A stretch of 64,000 nt of DNA, taken from contig NC_090022.1 in the NCBI RefSeq assembly GCF_037176765.1, positions 50,717,209 through 50,781,208 on the forward strand, read 5' to 3'. Below, piece by piece: positions 11,500 to 21,939 of this stretch (within the stretch, counting starts at the first letter, position 1; the number at the start of each line of letters is the position of its first letter). Under the pieces are notes generated by a model that saw only the letters and a list, made by a program, of their open reading frames with translations, was not told the DNA's origin and did not search any database. The stretch is from Anolis sagrei. Lineage: Eukaryota; Chordata; Lepidosauria; Squamata; Anolidae. The position numbers were made by a program, and so were the translations under genes.

Positions 11500-12640
11500 T
11501 TTGGGTTCACTTTGCCCAATCATTGATGTAGCAATCTTACAGTCACTAACCAAACCACCAAAGGTAGATTTTTATATCGCTTTAACCCATGTCCAGGCAG
11601 ACAGGACATTTTAGCAAGCAGAGTAAAGATTTGTTGTAGAATTCACACAGAACTAAGCTCACATTGTCATCCAAGGAGTCATGGACAACATACCTAAATT
11701 TCATCAACATACAGATTTCTTTTCAAGCAAAAAAACTGGGAGAAAAAACTTCCACAATGAATCTATCGGATTTTTGTTAATTATATTATTTATAGACAAG
11801 GGAGTATATGAATATGGGTTACACTTTTGATTTTGACCCACAAACACTGCAATTGTCTTTAGAATCAGAAAATGCCGTTAAGTTACCAGTGGAGTATTAT
11901 TATCAGGCTAGATGAGGATTATATACAATACTTTAAGGAAATACCTATCTATAGTGTTTGGTTTGTAAAGGAACATTCACCCACACATGGGACATCTCTG
12001 CATCTTGCCGCTGATTCTGAGATTTTGGATCTGCATAGGCAATGAGGACCAAAAGGTAGACTTACACTGAAGATACTGACGAAGAAGGTAAGAATCTTTC
12101 TCATCCTCCTCAATAAAATGGAATCCATAAAGAAAGAAAGCTCAAATTTTGCCTTCTAAATAAATTATTTATCTCAAAAGTATGTCTTAACTTTTAATTT
12201 TATCACATCTCATTTATTGATTGAGTTTAATCTGGAAGTGTTTGAATTGTTATCTGTTTGCTCCCTGGAGAATTTGCAATACTGTATTTAAGCACATAAA
12301 TGCACAAATTTGCTTATTTTACACTAGTAAAGTAAATACTCCTTTTGTGGGTTAGAAACTTTAATCCTTATTCCATTGTGCTTTCTCCTTTCTTTCTGCT
12401 CTTTCTCTTGATACCTTTTGTGGCATCCACAGCATGGCACAAAAAGTCCCGTTCAGTCCAACAGGATACTTAAACCATGGTTAGAGCTTCTCAAGTTTTC
12501 AGTATCAAAGGTGGAGATTTTAAGGTATTTAAGTTTGTCTGAATCATATTTGTGTGTTTTTTTTTTAAAAGGCCAGCAAAATGCTAATATATATGGACAA
12601 GGGGAGAATTACACAAATGCGGAGGACTCTATGATCAATG
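11500..12640. other. unannotated intergenic stretch
   Basis: No exon or clear repeat family is seen here. Confidence 0.45.
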
Positions 12641-12644
12641 TGTT

Positions 12645-12865
12645 GTTGAAGGCTTTCATGGCTGGAATCAATGGGTTGCTGAGAGTTTTTGGGCTGTATG
12701 GTCATGTTCCAGTAGCATTCTCCCCTCAAATTCTGCTTGCATCTGTGGCAAGCATCAGTTTGTTCAGAGGACCTCTGAGGTTGCCTGCCATAGATGCAGG
12801 TGAAAAGTCAGGAGAGAATGCTACTGGAACATGGCCATATAGCCCAAAAAACTCAGCAACCCAGA
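12645..12865. mobile_element. Penelope-like terminal repeats in head-to-head inversion
   Basis: The left arm (TTGAAGGCTTTCATGGCTGG to about 12770) is the inverse of the right arm (12772-12860, ending CCCAAAAAACTCAGCAACCC). The right arm holds a hammerhead-like core at 12772-12812. No internal protein-coding part remains. Penelope-like elements are known for terminal repeats in either orientation. Confidence 0.6.
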
Positions 12866-12947
12866 CTCTATGATCCATTTACATGCTTTAAAAAACCTGA
12901 CTTTTCAGGTTGAGTTTGTATGTTCATGCTTTGCCAACCACTTAATG

Positions 12948-13841
12948 CAGTGCTTCTCAAGTTGGGGATCAGACCCCTGGGGGGGGGGGGTCATGATGGG
13001 AGTTTCAGAGGGGTCACCAAAGATGATCAGAAAACACATATTTCTGATGATCTTAGGAACCCATTTGGCAGAGAATGCTGAAGATCTCTCTGCTGTCCTT
13101 CTCTTCCTTTTTTGGAAACAGGCAGTGAAGCCTCCCAACAAAAGCCCTCCTCCTGCTCTCTGGATGTAGGTGAACTAATACTCCAAACCCCAAGGTCATT
13201 GCCCACCAAACCCTTTCAGTATTTTCTGTTGGTCATGGAAGTTCTGTGTGCCAGGATTGTTTCAATTCTATCATTGGCAGGGTTCAGAATGCTCTTTGAT
13301 TGTAGGTGAACTATAAATCCCAGTAACTACAACTCCCAAATATCAAGGTCTGTTTTCCCCAAACTCCACCAGTGTTCACATTTGGGCATATTGAGTATTT
13401 GTGCCAAGTTTGGTCCAGATCTATCATTATTTGGTAGTGCTCTCTGGATGTAGATGAACTACAACTCCAAAACTCAAAGGCAGTATTTTTTGTTGGGCAT
13501 GGGAGTTATGTGTGCCAAGTTTGGTTCAATTCCATCATTGGTGGAGTTCAAAATGCTCTTTATTATAGGTTAACTATAAATCCCAGCATCTACTACTCTC
13601 ACATGACAAAATCAAATCCCCTAACCCCATCAGTGTACATATTTGGGTGTATCGGGTATTTGTGCCAAATTTGGTCCAGTGAATGAAGATTCATCCTGCA
13701 TATCAGATATTTACATTGCAATTCATAACAGTAACAAATTTAGAGTTCTGAAGTGGCAACAAAAATAACTTTACTGGAAGTCACCACAACACGAGGAACT
13801 GGATTAAGAGGTCGTGGCATTAGGAAGGTTGAGAACCACTG
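12948..13841 (-). mobile_element. SPIN-like non-autonomous hAT transposon, full length
   Basis: The ends are inverted: CAGTGCTTCTCAAGTTGGG at the left, GGAAGGTTGAGAACCACTG at the right. The flanking 8-mers ACTTAATG (12940-12947) and ATTTAATG (13842-13849) are a hAT-type target duplication with one mismatch. The right-hand region (ATATCAGATATTTACATTGC, CACCACAACACGAGGAAC) matches what I remember of SPIN, a hAT spread horizontally among tetrapods. The middle contains about four alternating units of roughly 140 bp (see 13159, 13291, 13439, 13555) and no transposase. Confidence 0.75.
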
Positions 13842-14190
13842 ATTTAATGGATGTATTCCCTCAGAAAAATGCTACATTTGGAACATGGTTCCATGACAGG
13901 GATCTGTGGATCATTGCCTAAGGGAATAGAAAGAAGAACAACAACTCTTCAATACAGCATTTTCTATCCGGTGCATGTGTGTATTATTTTCTCTTCCCTA
14001 TCTCAGGAATGATGCACTTCCAAGTTGACGCATACCCCCCGTTTGACCTGAAGCTGATGAGTTTATGTTAAGACAAGTATCAAAACCTATCTCATGTTGT
14101 ATTATTTTCTGGAACATTTCTCCCCTTCCCCCCGGAATTTGGGAGCTCACAACTCTCAGGATTTTAACATACACGCAATTTTCAGATGGC

Positions 14191-14293
14191 TGACATCATT
14201 GAAAGGGGGAGAGGCCGGGGAAATACAACATATTGTGTACATTACCTCACAGTGATTTGCGTAATAGGTTCTTCAGAGGCAGGAGGGTATAAG
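14191..14293 (+). promoter_or_regulatory. TRH promoter: CRE-like site and TATA box
   Basis: TATAAG lies at 14288-14293, about 30 bp before the inferred start of exon 1. TGACATCA, one base off a CRE, lies at 14191-14198. A second half-site, TTACCTCA, sits at 14242-14249, close to where mammalian TRH promoters carry the combined CREB and thyroid-receptor site TGACCTCA. The start site (about 14318) is inferred from the TATA spacing only. Confidence 0.5.
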
Positions 14294-14317
14294 AGGGAGA
14301 GAAGAAGTAACCCACAA

Positions 14318-14470
14318 AGGAGAACTCAGCAGCAGTTCTATTGGATGCCTCATGTGCTCAGAAGGGGAAGGCAACTTTGAAGCTCAGACGCATTAACAGC
14401 TGCAGAAACATAGGGAGCTCAAGCAACCCTCTGGAAACCTCTGGCGAGGAGTAAAACACCAGGAGAGAAG
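14318..14470 (+). other. TRH: TRH exon 1 (5' UTR)
   Basis: The exon ends at AGGAGAGAAG followed by a GTAATT donor at 14471. It precedes a 1.1-kb intron ending in TTCTCTTCCAG at 15581. It contains a 12-codon upstream ORF (14345-14380). The 5' boundary is an estimate from the TATA box. Confidence 0.55.
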
Positions 14471-15597
14471 GTAATTTCTATTTAAATGTAATTGCCAGGT
14501 CTGCCTGCATTAAAAAAACTTTTTCCTTCTTATTAACTACTGCGATCAAGAAGCAGCACATGTCTGTAAGCTAATATATGCCGTTCTTGAGCTATGCTCG
14601 TGATGATTATTAAGGCATGCTATTTATTGGGGAACGAATGCCTTTTTTGAGCAATTGCTTTGTAAAACTTTAAACCAGAAAGTCTGTGTTTCTTTTAACT
14701 AGCAATGTCTTATGTTTTAAACACGTGAATTCCAACAATTAGATAGCAAAATAATTCCAAATCAGTTTGAAATGCCTGAAAAATAACAGTTCTTCACTTG
14801 CCAGGTATCAGATCAGAAAGGGAAAGCCTGGCAAATACATTGAAGTAAATGTTCTATTCTGACATCTACTCGCTCATTAGCCTAAATCGTTAGATTTAGG
14901 CTAATGGGGTTAAAATGTGCTTTGAATCCCTAGCCACAGTATGAAATAACAGTCATCTTTTCATGTTTCAAGATGTTTTGAGAGTGTTAGGCATGTAGTA
15001 AAAATAAAAATTGATTTGTGTGAATGTTTTTAAGAGCTCTTTTAAAATAGTGTACATTTTAGGCCAGGCATAATGTAATTATTTGCTAAAACTCTGTTTT
15101 AAGTATGCCTATTTGTGTTTCTTGGTTTGTTTTATTCCCAATGTGTCTGGTGTGAAACAAAATCTGATTTGATGTTTTGAAATGAAGATTACATTGCTTT
15201 AGTTCTTTAGTAATGAAAAAGAATTCAGGTCATTACAAAGGTGAAGGTGTTTGTGTATGTGCGCTTGAAGACAGACAGAGAGGGAGAGAAAGATGTTCAT
15301 CATGAAAAGGGGGTGATAAACCTAAATGCATGCTGATTCAGCCCTCATCTTTGCTCAAAGGCAAACTTCCCAAGTCATTTGAAGATGCTCATGTAAACTG
15401 AGGGAATGTCCAGAAAAATTACAGGAGACCAAACGATCATTTCTGCAGGCAACTTCAACAGGGTTAGATAATAACGCAAGAGCCTGAGTTTATCTTCATG
15501 AGTGTGCCATGTTTCTCTGAGTCATTAAGAATGTTGCATGTGTTACCTATTTTGTTCTCCATCACCGTGTTTCTCTTCCAGGACTTGCATTCCCGCA

Positions 15598-15796
15598 ATG
15601 GCATCTGCTCATCTGCTCCTGCTCTTCTTCTCCCTGGCTTTCACCAGTGTTTGTGGCAATTTGGGGCAGTCATTTCCAGAAGAAGATGAGAAAGAGGAAA
15701 AGGCTAATTTGGATGACATTTTCCAAAGGGCAGAGAGCATCATCTTGAGGTCTGTTTTCAGGAAAATGGAAGAGGATGAAGAGGATCCCAACAAAG
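15598..15796 (+). CDS. TRH: TRH exon 2 (signal peptide and N-terminal propeptide)
   Basis: The exon starts at 15582 after TTCTCTTCCAG and encodes residues 1-66 plus the first base of codon 67. After the signal peptide the sequence is strongly acidic ([20 protein letters not shown]) and contains no hormone copy. The donor is AAAG/GTATG at 15797. Confidence 0.93.
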
Positions 15797-17622
15797 GTAT
15801 GTTTAATTATTTAGGTCTTTCACATTACACAATTATTGCAATTATCTGAGTCCCTTCAGGGAAATAGGATGGAATATAAATAATGATGATGATGATGATG
15901 ATGATGATTATTATTTCACTTTGATATTGCATTCTATGGGTTCCTGGGACTTGTAGTTTTGTATAATATACCAAATGCTCTGCCAGAAAGCTCTAAATTT
16001 ATTTATTTATTTATTTATTTGGGGTGCTTCTACCCCGCCCTTCTCAACCCCCTAGGGGAGACTCAGGGCGGCTTACAAAAGGCACAATTTGATGCCCAAC
16101 AATTCACAAAATACAATATACAAAATTACAATATAACGTCAACAGTTATAACTAGTTAAAAACAATCTAAACAGTACAATAGCAGCAATAAAATCATCTT
16201 GTGGTCAATGTTCGCCAATTCATAAATCCATAATCCATCTAGCATCGTCATTAAAAGTTAAAAGTCTCCGGATGTAGCCATGGCATTGTATTAAAGTTCA
16301 GTAATCATGTGGTGGGAAACAGACTTTAGCAGCTGAAATGGCTTTGTTGTTTATATATTGGGTCCCCGGTATCTGCTGGGATTTGGTTCCAGGACCCATC
16401 ATAAATACTCTGTAGATATCAACTCTCATTACATACAGCCATGGTTGGTTGAATTGGTGGATGTAGAATATGTGGATATTGAGGGTGATTGGATGTCCCT
16501 TTTCTTCCCTGAAAGGTTTTCAAAGTGGACTGTAACTTAGATGATGTCAATGACAACTGCAAGACAGGCACATGTCTCTTTTGGTAATCACAAAGCAATG
16601 GTCAAGTCATACTGTTATTGTTTTAATTTTAAAGCTAAAGCATGTTTTTTAAAAAAAAAAACTTTCCCTTCTATGTTCAATACAAGGCTAGCATAAAACA
16701 GCTTGCTCATTGTTACCTTTAGAACAGGAAAAGCCACAAATCCCATGATTCCAAATACTGAACCATGTCGGTTGAAGTGGTGGCAACCTGCATTAATTTT
16801 ACCATTTTTTAAATCATGTCAGAACCGACTTGAGAATATACTGCAAGCCGCTTCTGGCGTCAGCCCCAGCTTCCCATGTGGGGATATGAGAGAAGCCTCA
16901 CACAGGATGGTAACACATCCGGGCATTCCCTGGGCAACGTACTTGCAGACGGCCAATTCTACTATAAATTGATAGGAGACTTGCAGGAACAGAAACTCCA
17001 ACTCTGAGTTTATATTCTAATACTCAAACCATTATCACATTGTGGCTCTGAATGTTATTAACAATGTTACACATTTTATTGGACAGATTTAAATACTCCC
17101 CAGTTGGACCTGATCACCAAAAGGCAGCACCCTGGGAAGAGAGATCTATACAGTCTGGAAAAGAGGCAACATCCTGGGAAAAGAGACCAAGATGATGGTT
17201 TTGATCTCTACTCAGAACTGCAGAAGAGGCAGCATCCTGGCAGACGATCCCTATGGGAACAATACCTTGACATCCCCAACAGCCAGCTGGCTTATCTGAA
17301 TGAATTATCTAAGAGGCAGCATCCAGGTAAGAGATACCTGGCATACAGCAAGCGACAGCACCCTGGAAAGCGAAGTTGGGATGAAGAGACCGAGGAAGTA
17401 GAGCAGAGCCTGGAGAAACGGCAGCATCCAGGGAAGAGGTATCTGAGTTCGGAGAGTCCAGATTACACTGCTCCCTGCGACCTGCAGGATTCCTTGGAAT
17501 GCAGCAAAGGCAGCTTGCTGCTTGAGTTGCTAGATAGCGTTAGCCAAGGCCGGGGAGAAGAGAAGCGGCAACATCCTGGAAGAAGGTCTTTGTTGGATGG
17601 GGAGGTGGAGGCAGAGGAGTGA
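15598..17622 (+). CDS. TRH: prepro-thyrotropin-releasing hormone (two coding exons)
   Basis: The gene encodes the precursor of the tripeptide pGlu-His-Pro-amide, a hypothalamic releasing hormone and neuromodulator. The coding exons are 15598-15796 and 17087-17622, joined by a GT-AG intron in phase 1, giving 244 residues (human has 242). Residues 1-20 ([20 protein letters not shown]) are a signal peptide. Seven QHPG units follow, each flanked by KR before and KR or RR after. The glycine is the amide donor, the glutamine cyclises to pyroglutamate, and the dibasic pairs are convertase sites. Spacer peptides are acidic; one of them contains the only cysteine pair beyond the signal peptide. The ATG has a good context (G at -3 and at +4). 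Frame and splicing are intact. The neighbours are repeats, with RBSN about 19 kb downstream. Confidence 0.95.
15848..15915 (+). mobile_element. L2-type 3' end with (GAT)n tail, in TRH intron 2
   Basis: GAGTCCCTTCAGGGAAATAG, then GGAATATAAATAATGATG and about eight GAT units. This is the plus orientation of the L2-type tail. Confidence 0.55.
15999..16170 (-). mobile_element. L2-type 3' end with (ATTT)n, in TRH intron 2
   Basis: An ATTT run leads into CTACCCCGCCCTTCTCAACC, CTAGGGGAGACTCAGGGCGG and an A-rich stretch, as at the 3' end of the L2 at 7.1 kb. Confidence 0.6.
16355..16485 (-). mobile_element. Tigger-like fragment (type 3), in TRH intron 2
   Basis: GGGTCCCCGGTATCTGCTGG, GGTTCCAGGACCC and GTGGATATTGAGGGTG match, in reverse, the ends of the element at 23806-24025. 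Only part of it is left. Confidence 0.5.
16800..17000 (-). mobile_element. SINE (family shared with 2.4 and 34.6 kb), in TRH intron 2
   Basis: It shows ATGTCAGAACCGACTTGAGA, a CCCATGTGGGGATATGAGAG block, GGGCATTCCCTGGGCAACGT and GGAGACTTGCAGGA. The same blocks occur at 34557-34795. It ends less than 100 bp before TRH exon 3. Confidence 0.6.
17087..17622 (+). CDS. TRH: TRH exon 3 (seven hormone units)
   Basis: The acceptor is ATTGGACAG ending at 17086. The exon completes codon 67 (Asp) and encodes residues 67-244 including all seven KRQHPG(K/R)R units, at about 17119, 17164, 17227, 17311, 17353, 17419 and 17563. Units 3 and 7 are followed by RR in place of KR. The stop is TGA at 17620. Confidence 0.95.
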
Positions 17623-17915
17623 GGTACAGCGTGTCTCTCTCCATGTTTTTCATTGTTTACATTCCTTTGAAGGACCCCCGCCCAAGTCTCCAGACTTTTC
17701 AGAAGCCCACTCATATATGCCCTTTTCAACTCTGCTTGCTGACCTACTTCATTGGTAGTTCTTCACCGTATGTTCCTTCCTGTCAGGCTACGATTTGGCT
17801 GGAGCAGTGCATGGAAGTGTGGATTTCATTTTAAGGACACATTGAGAGGCACGTTGTCTGGCTTGTCCATCTGCTTAAAATGAAGCTGTCTTAATAAAGT
17901 ATAGTTCTGGTATTA
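17623..17915 (+). other. TRH: TRH 3' UTR with polyadenylation signal
   Basis: AATAAA at 17893-17898 is the first canonical signal after the stop; cleavage is expected around 17915. The UTR is about 290 bp and shows no repeat. Confidence 0.7.
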
Positions 17916-17974
17916 TTATTTTTCTACAAGCACTTGTAGCCCAAAGATACATGCAGAATGAAAGGCATATTGTC

Positions 17975-18312
17975 ATATCGGTTGAATATCCCTTATTCAC
18001 AATACTTAGAACCACAAATGTTTTGGATTTTGGAATACCTGTACTTTGATATATATACATAATGAGGTTACCTTAAAGTTGGGACCCAAATCTAAACAAG
18101 AAATTCATTAATGTTTCATATATACCCTATACACATAGCCCAAAGGGGATTTTTACACATTATTTTTTAATATTTTTTGTGCATGAAATCAAGTTAGTGT
18201 ACATTGAACCATCGGAAACAAAAATGTCACTATCTCAGCCACACACGTGGAAAATTTTTGGAAGAGTTTGGATTTTAGATTTCTGGATATGGGATGCTCA
18301 ACTTGTGATATG
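17975..18312 (+). mobile_element. Tigger/pogo-like non-autonomous DNA transposon (type 2)
   Basis: This copy is collinear with 3585-3930: ATATCCCTTATTCACAATAC, ACATAATGAGGTTACCTTAA, CATTGAACCATCGGAAAC, TATGGGATGCTCAACTTG. It lies about 60 bp downstream of the TRH polyadenylation site. Confidence 0.65.
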
Positions 18313-21300
18313 AGAATGGGATGTATACCTAGATGCTCAACAACGACAGCCTGGTTCCATAGAGATGTGTCCATGGCAAGTATTCCATGCTCATGTTTTA
18401 ATGTCCTCACATTACAAATATGTGTCTTTAGCTGTCTAGCAGCTATTTCCCTCTACACATTGTGAAGCAGGCCAGGAGACAAGCACCTCTGGATTTATGT
18501 GGCTTATGGAGGGTCCTCATCCAATTCATGGAAGCTCCTAAGGATCCTGATTCCACCAGTCTCCATTCTCTTGCCAGGTGGACAGATTCCCCCATTTGCT
18601 GCTCTCTTTCCCAGTGTCTTCCTTTCTCTAATGGGTGAATATTAGTGATATTTCCAATTAATGAATAGAGATAACAGCAGGATTCCTTCTTACCCATGAC
18701 ACATATTCTTCCAACTGGGAAGGCTAGTGGTGCTTGTCAGTGGATGGGAGACCCTGTTGGTTTTTCATCCTAGTGGAGAAAAATAATTACAGAATCAGAT
18801 GTAAATCATTGCTGAGCTGGGATCTACAATCTTTAACCCAGGAGATGGCAAGTTCTTCCACCAAAGAGTGTTTTCCATCACAAAGGCTGACCTCAGTAAA
18901 CTGGAAATTCTGAAGCGAACAAAGGAATTGAGGCATTGATGACATGCCTCATACAGATAGTTGATACTGAGCCATTCACTATGGACAACAATTGTATTAT
19001 GGATGGGTGAAAAAAAGGCACCACACAAGACAAAGGAATGGCAATACATGGGATTTCATGAGGTGGACATTAACATGCATAGCCCCTCAAATCCACTATA
19101 GGGAGGCAGCCTTTTGTAATTAAAACAATGCATCCTCCCTAGCATTCCTGTTTGTTGAGGCCCAAAAATATTATATTCATTATGGAGACCAAGATCACTA
19201 CATTCATACTTTTTAGGACAGTCTTCCAAAACCTAAAGCAGCTACATTATGTTGGATTGCATCTCCCTCCATCCCCCGCATGGCTATTGGAGGCATCAAG
19301 TCAAGGAACGTTGGTTTAGCAGGACTGCTAGAGTTATTTGCAGCTACTCTACTGCACATTTTCTCAGTTACAGTTGGTAAACTCCCCAAAGTTGTTCTAA
19401 ATGGGGGAATGGGGGAGGCTGAAAATTATTCTGGCTATGTTGGTATCCCTAGTGTGAATAATGTCTGGACCAGATGTCATATTTGATCACAAAGTGTAGA
19501 ACAATTGCACAATTACTCAAACATGCTTGCTTATTAACTAAGTTCATGAATTAAACAGAAGCAGCAAAGGAATGCAAAAATGTAGCATTGGTTTAGGGAG
19601 TGGAGACAAAGAGATTGTGGCAGTTTCCTACACATTCAGTTACATGCTTGTGTATGGAGATTAAATATTTGTTTTGAAAGCAGGAACGGGAAATCTTTGG
19701 TCCTCCAGATGTTGGGCTGTTACTTCCATCAATCTACATTAGGGAATTTCAGTGCAGAGACATTAAAAGGGTCACTTATTGCCCTGCCCTGATACCTGAA
19801 ACAAGCCATGCCTCCTGCTATTCGGGCAACAAGGAAGATGCTGACCCAGCCATTACTGCGGATCCCTGTACCATGGATGATCAGGAAGAGGAGTAACTCC
19901 TTGCTAAATACCTTGGGTTTTACGGAAAATGAACAAAAATGGATCTGAGACGAGACAGTCTGATAAGCCCCAGGCTGTTACCAGTATGGGAACTGAATGT
20001 GTGGGTGGTAAAGAGTGGCACATAGCTGAGGGGAGACCTATGGCTGCAGTTACAATTCTCCATTCATATTAGGTGTAAGCCATCAATTGCTGTATTGATT
20101 CCACAAAGTCAGATCCCTGTGCCAGAACTTTTCACTTGGGGTTTCTAGCCCAGCTTTCCACAGATGTGTTGGTCTACCTCTCTCATCATCCTCAAGGGCT
20201 GTGTTGGCTAGGGAATTATAGTCTGAGAAGTTTATCACACAAGCCATGCAAACACAATCACAGCAGGACAAGATCTGTACCTTGGACTTATCACATCCCA
20301 TTGCTCCTTTCCTACCACTCCCCCAGTGAGAGACTGTTGGAAGGTGTTACTTTTGCAACAGGAAATAATTAACACATTATTTATGTTTGAAAAAGAAAAG
20401 TTTCCCAGGCTGTTTCACACTGGGAGGGCTGAGGGAAAGGAGTGACGTCATGTAGTAAGTCCTGCAATAACTGTGATATGCTTGCCTGTTGTGAGATACT
20501 CCTAACGTATCTCCAGGCAATAATGTCAAGGAAAACATTCTTGCTGTTCCGTGATGAGACTTTCAAGCTCTTCTGGGTAATAGAGGATGAAGAATCACTG
20601 ACTTCTCTCTGCTGAATAAGGTATGAAAGACTGCCATCCTTAGTCAAATGGTCAGGATTAATGGGTAGTGAAAAGTAGCATGCCTACTTTAGCCAAATTA
20701 AACATTTCATGCTACCTGTTGCTCACAGAGGGACTCACGGGAGTGCAAATTTTTGTTTGGGAAATCCACAGCAGCCTGCTTCTGTTACTGTCAAAAAACC
20801 ACTTGGAAATGATACCTCACTTTACCTCAAAATAATTATTGAACAACAATCCTAATGTTGATCTACAGCAAACAAGTATCTTCACCTCACTGTGTGAATT
20901 GCCATTTAAAATAAGGAAAACTCTGCCGATATTCCCAAATGTCTTCAGTTTCTGTAGTTTAACGGTGTTAATTTGCCATTAACAAATAAATATTTATCGT
21001 GAACAATGGCCCCTGATTAAATTGTCATTTTTGATTTGTGGTTGTCCAAAGTTATAAATTATCAATATCTTTGCTGAATTTAAAACAAAAACTAGCTCGA
21101 CATGTGGAAGGAACAAGCTCAGTATTTTTCTGTTCCAAATTTGTGTATGGCGACAATTATAAATCTGTATTAACACTAGTTTACTATCTGGAAACATGCA
21201 TTATGTACCCATAGTAATTGCAGAGTGTCTTTTGAAAACTTTTGCTTGTATATGATAAATACAACAAACTGCACCCTAAGTAAGCCAACTAGCATCCTCC

Positions 21301-21390
21301 TTAAATATTTTCATAAGAATGTTTTGGTTCTTGGTTCCAAGCCTGTAAAAGTGGAGTTAGAACAGGCATGGGGAAACCCAGGCCTTGGGC
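18313..21390. other. gene-free stretch with short MITE traces
   Basis: No exon or RNA gene is recognised. Weak remnants of a palindromic MITE (ctccagatgttgg / tggctagggaattatagt blocks) occur near 19250-19320, 19700-19750 and 20135-20235. They are too diverged to bound. Confidence 0.45.
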
Positions 21391-21933
21391 TCTTACTCTC
21401 TTTCCTTTCTCCTTCCCCCCCTCCCTCTTTCTCCTCCTCCTTCCTCCCTCTTCCCTTCCCTTCCACCTTTTCGTCCTTCCTTCCCCCTTCCCATATTTCG
21501 CCTTCCTTCCTTCTTTCCTTCCTTTTTGTTTTTCTTTCCTTCTCGCTTTTCCCCTCCCCTCTTTCTTCCCCCTTCTCCCTTCCTCTTCCCTTCCACCTTT
21601 TCGTCCTTCCTTCCCTCTCCCCATCATTCGCCTTCCTTCCTTTTTGTTTTTCTTTCCTTCTCGCTTTCCTCCTCCCCTCTTTCTCCCTCCCTCCATTCCC
21701 TTCCATCCTTTCATTCTTCCCTCCTTTTCTCATTCCTTCCTCCTTCCTTCCATTCTTCCCTTCTACCCTTTCATCCTTCCTTCCTTCCCTCCCTCTCAGT
21801 TTCTCCTTTTTTCCCTTTTGTCTTTCCTTCCTTCTCTTTTTCCTTTTATGCTTCCTTCCTTTCTTCCATCCTTCCCTTTTGTCCTTCCTTCCTTCTCTCT
21901 TTCCTTCCTCCTTCCCTTCCTTCCATCCATCAC
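21391..21933 (+). repeat. 540-bp polypyrimidine (CT-rich) tract
   Basis: The plus strand is almost entirely C and T, mostly CCTT-type units with TTTTTGTTTTTC breaks. A block of roughly 130 bp (CCTTCCACCTTTTCGTCCTT to TTCTCGCTTT) occurs twice in tandem. The long open frames on both strands are low-complexity by-products (Pro/Ser/Phe on one strand, Lys/Arg/Glu/Gly on the other) and are not genes. Confidence 0.9.
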
Positions 21934-21939
21934 AGGCAG

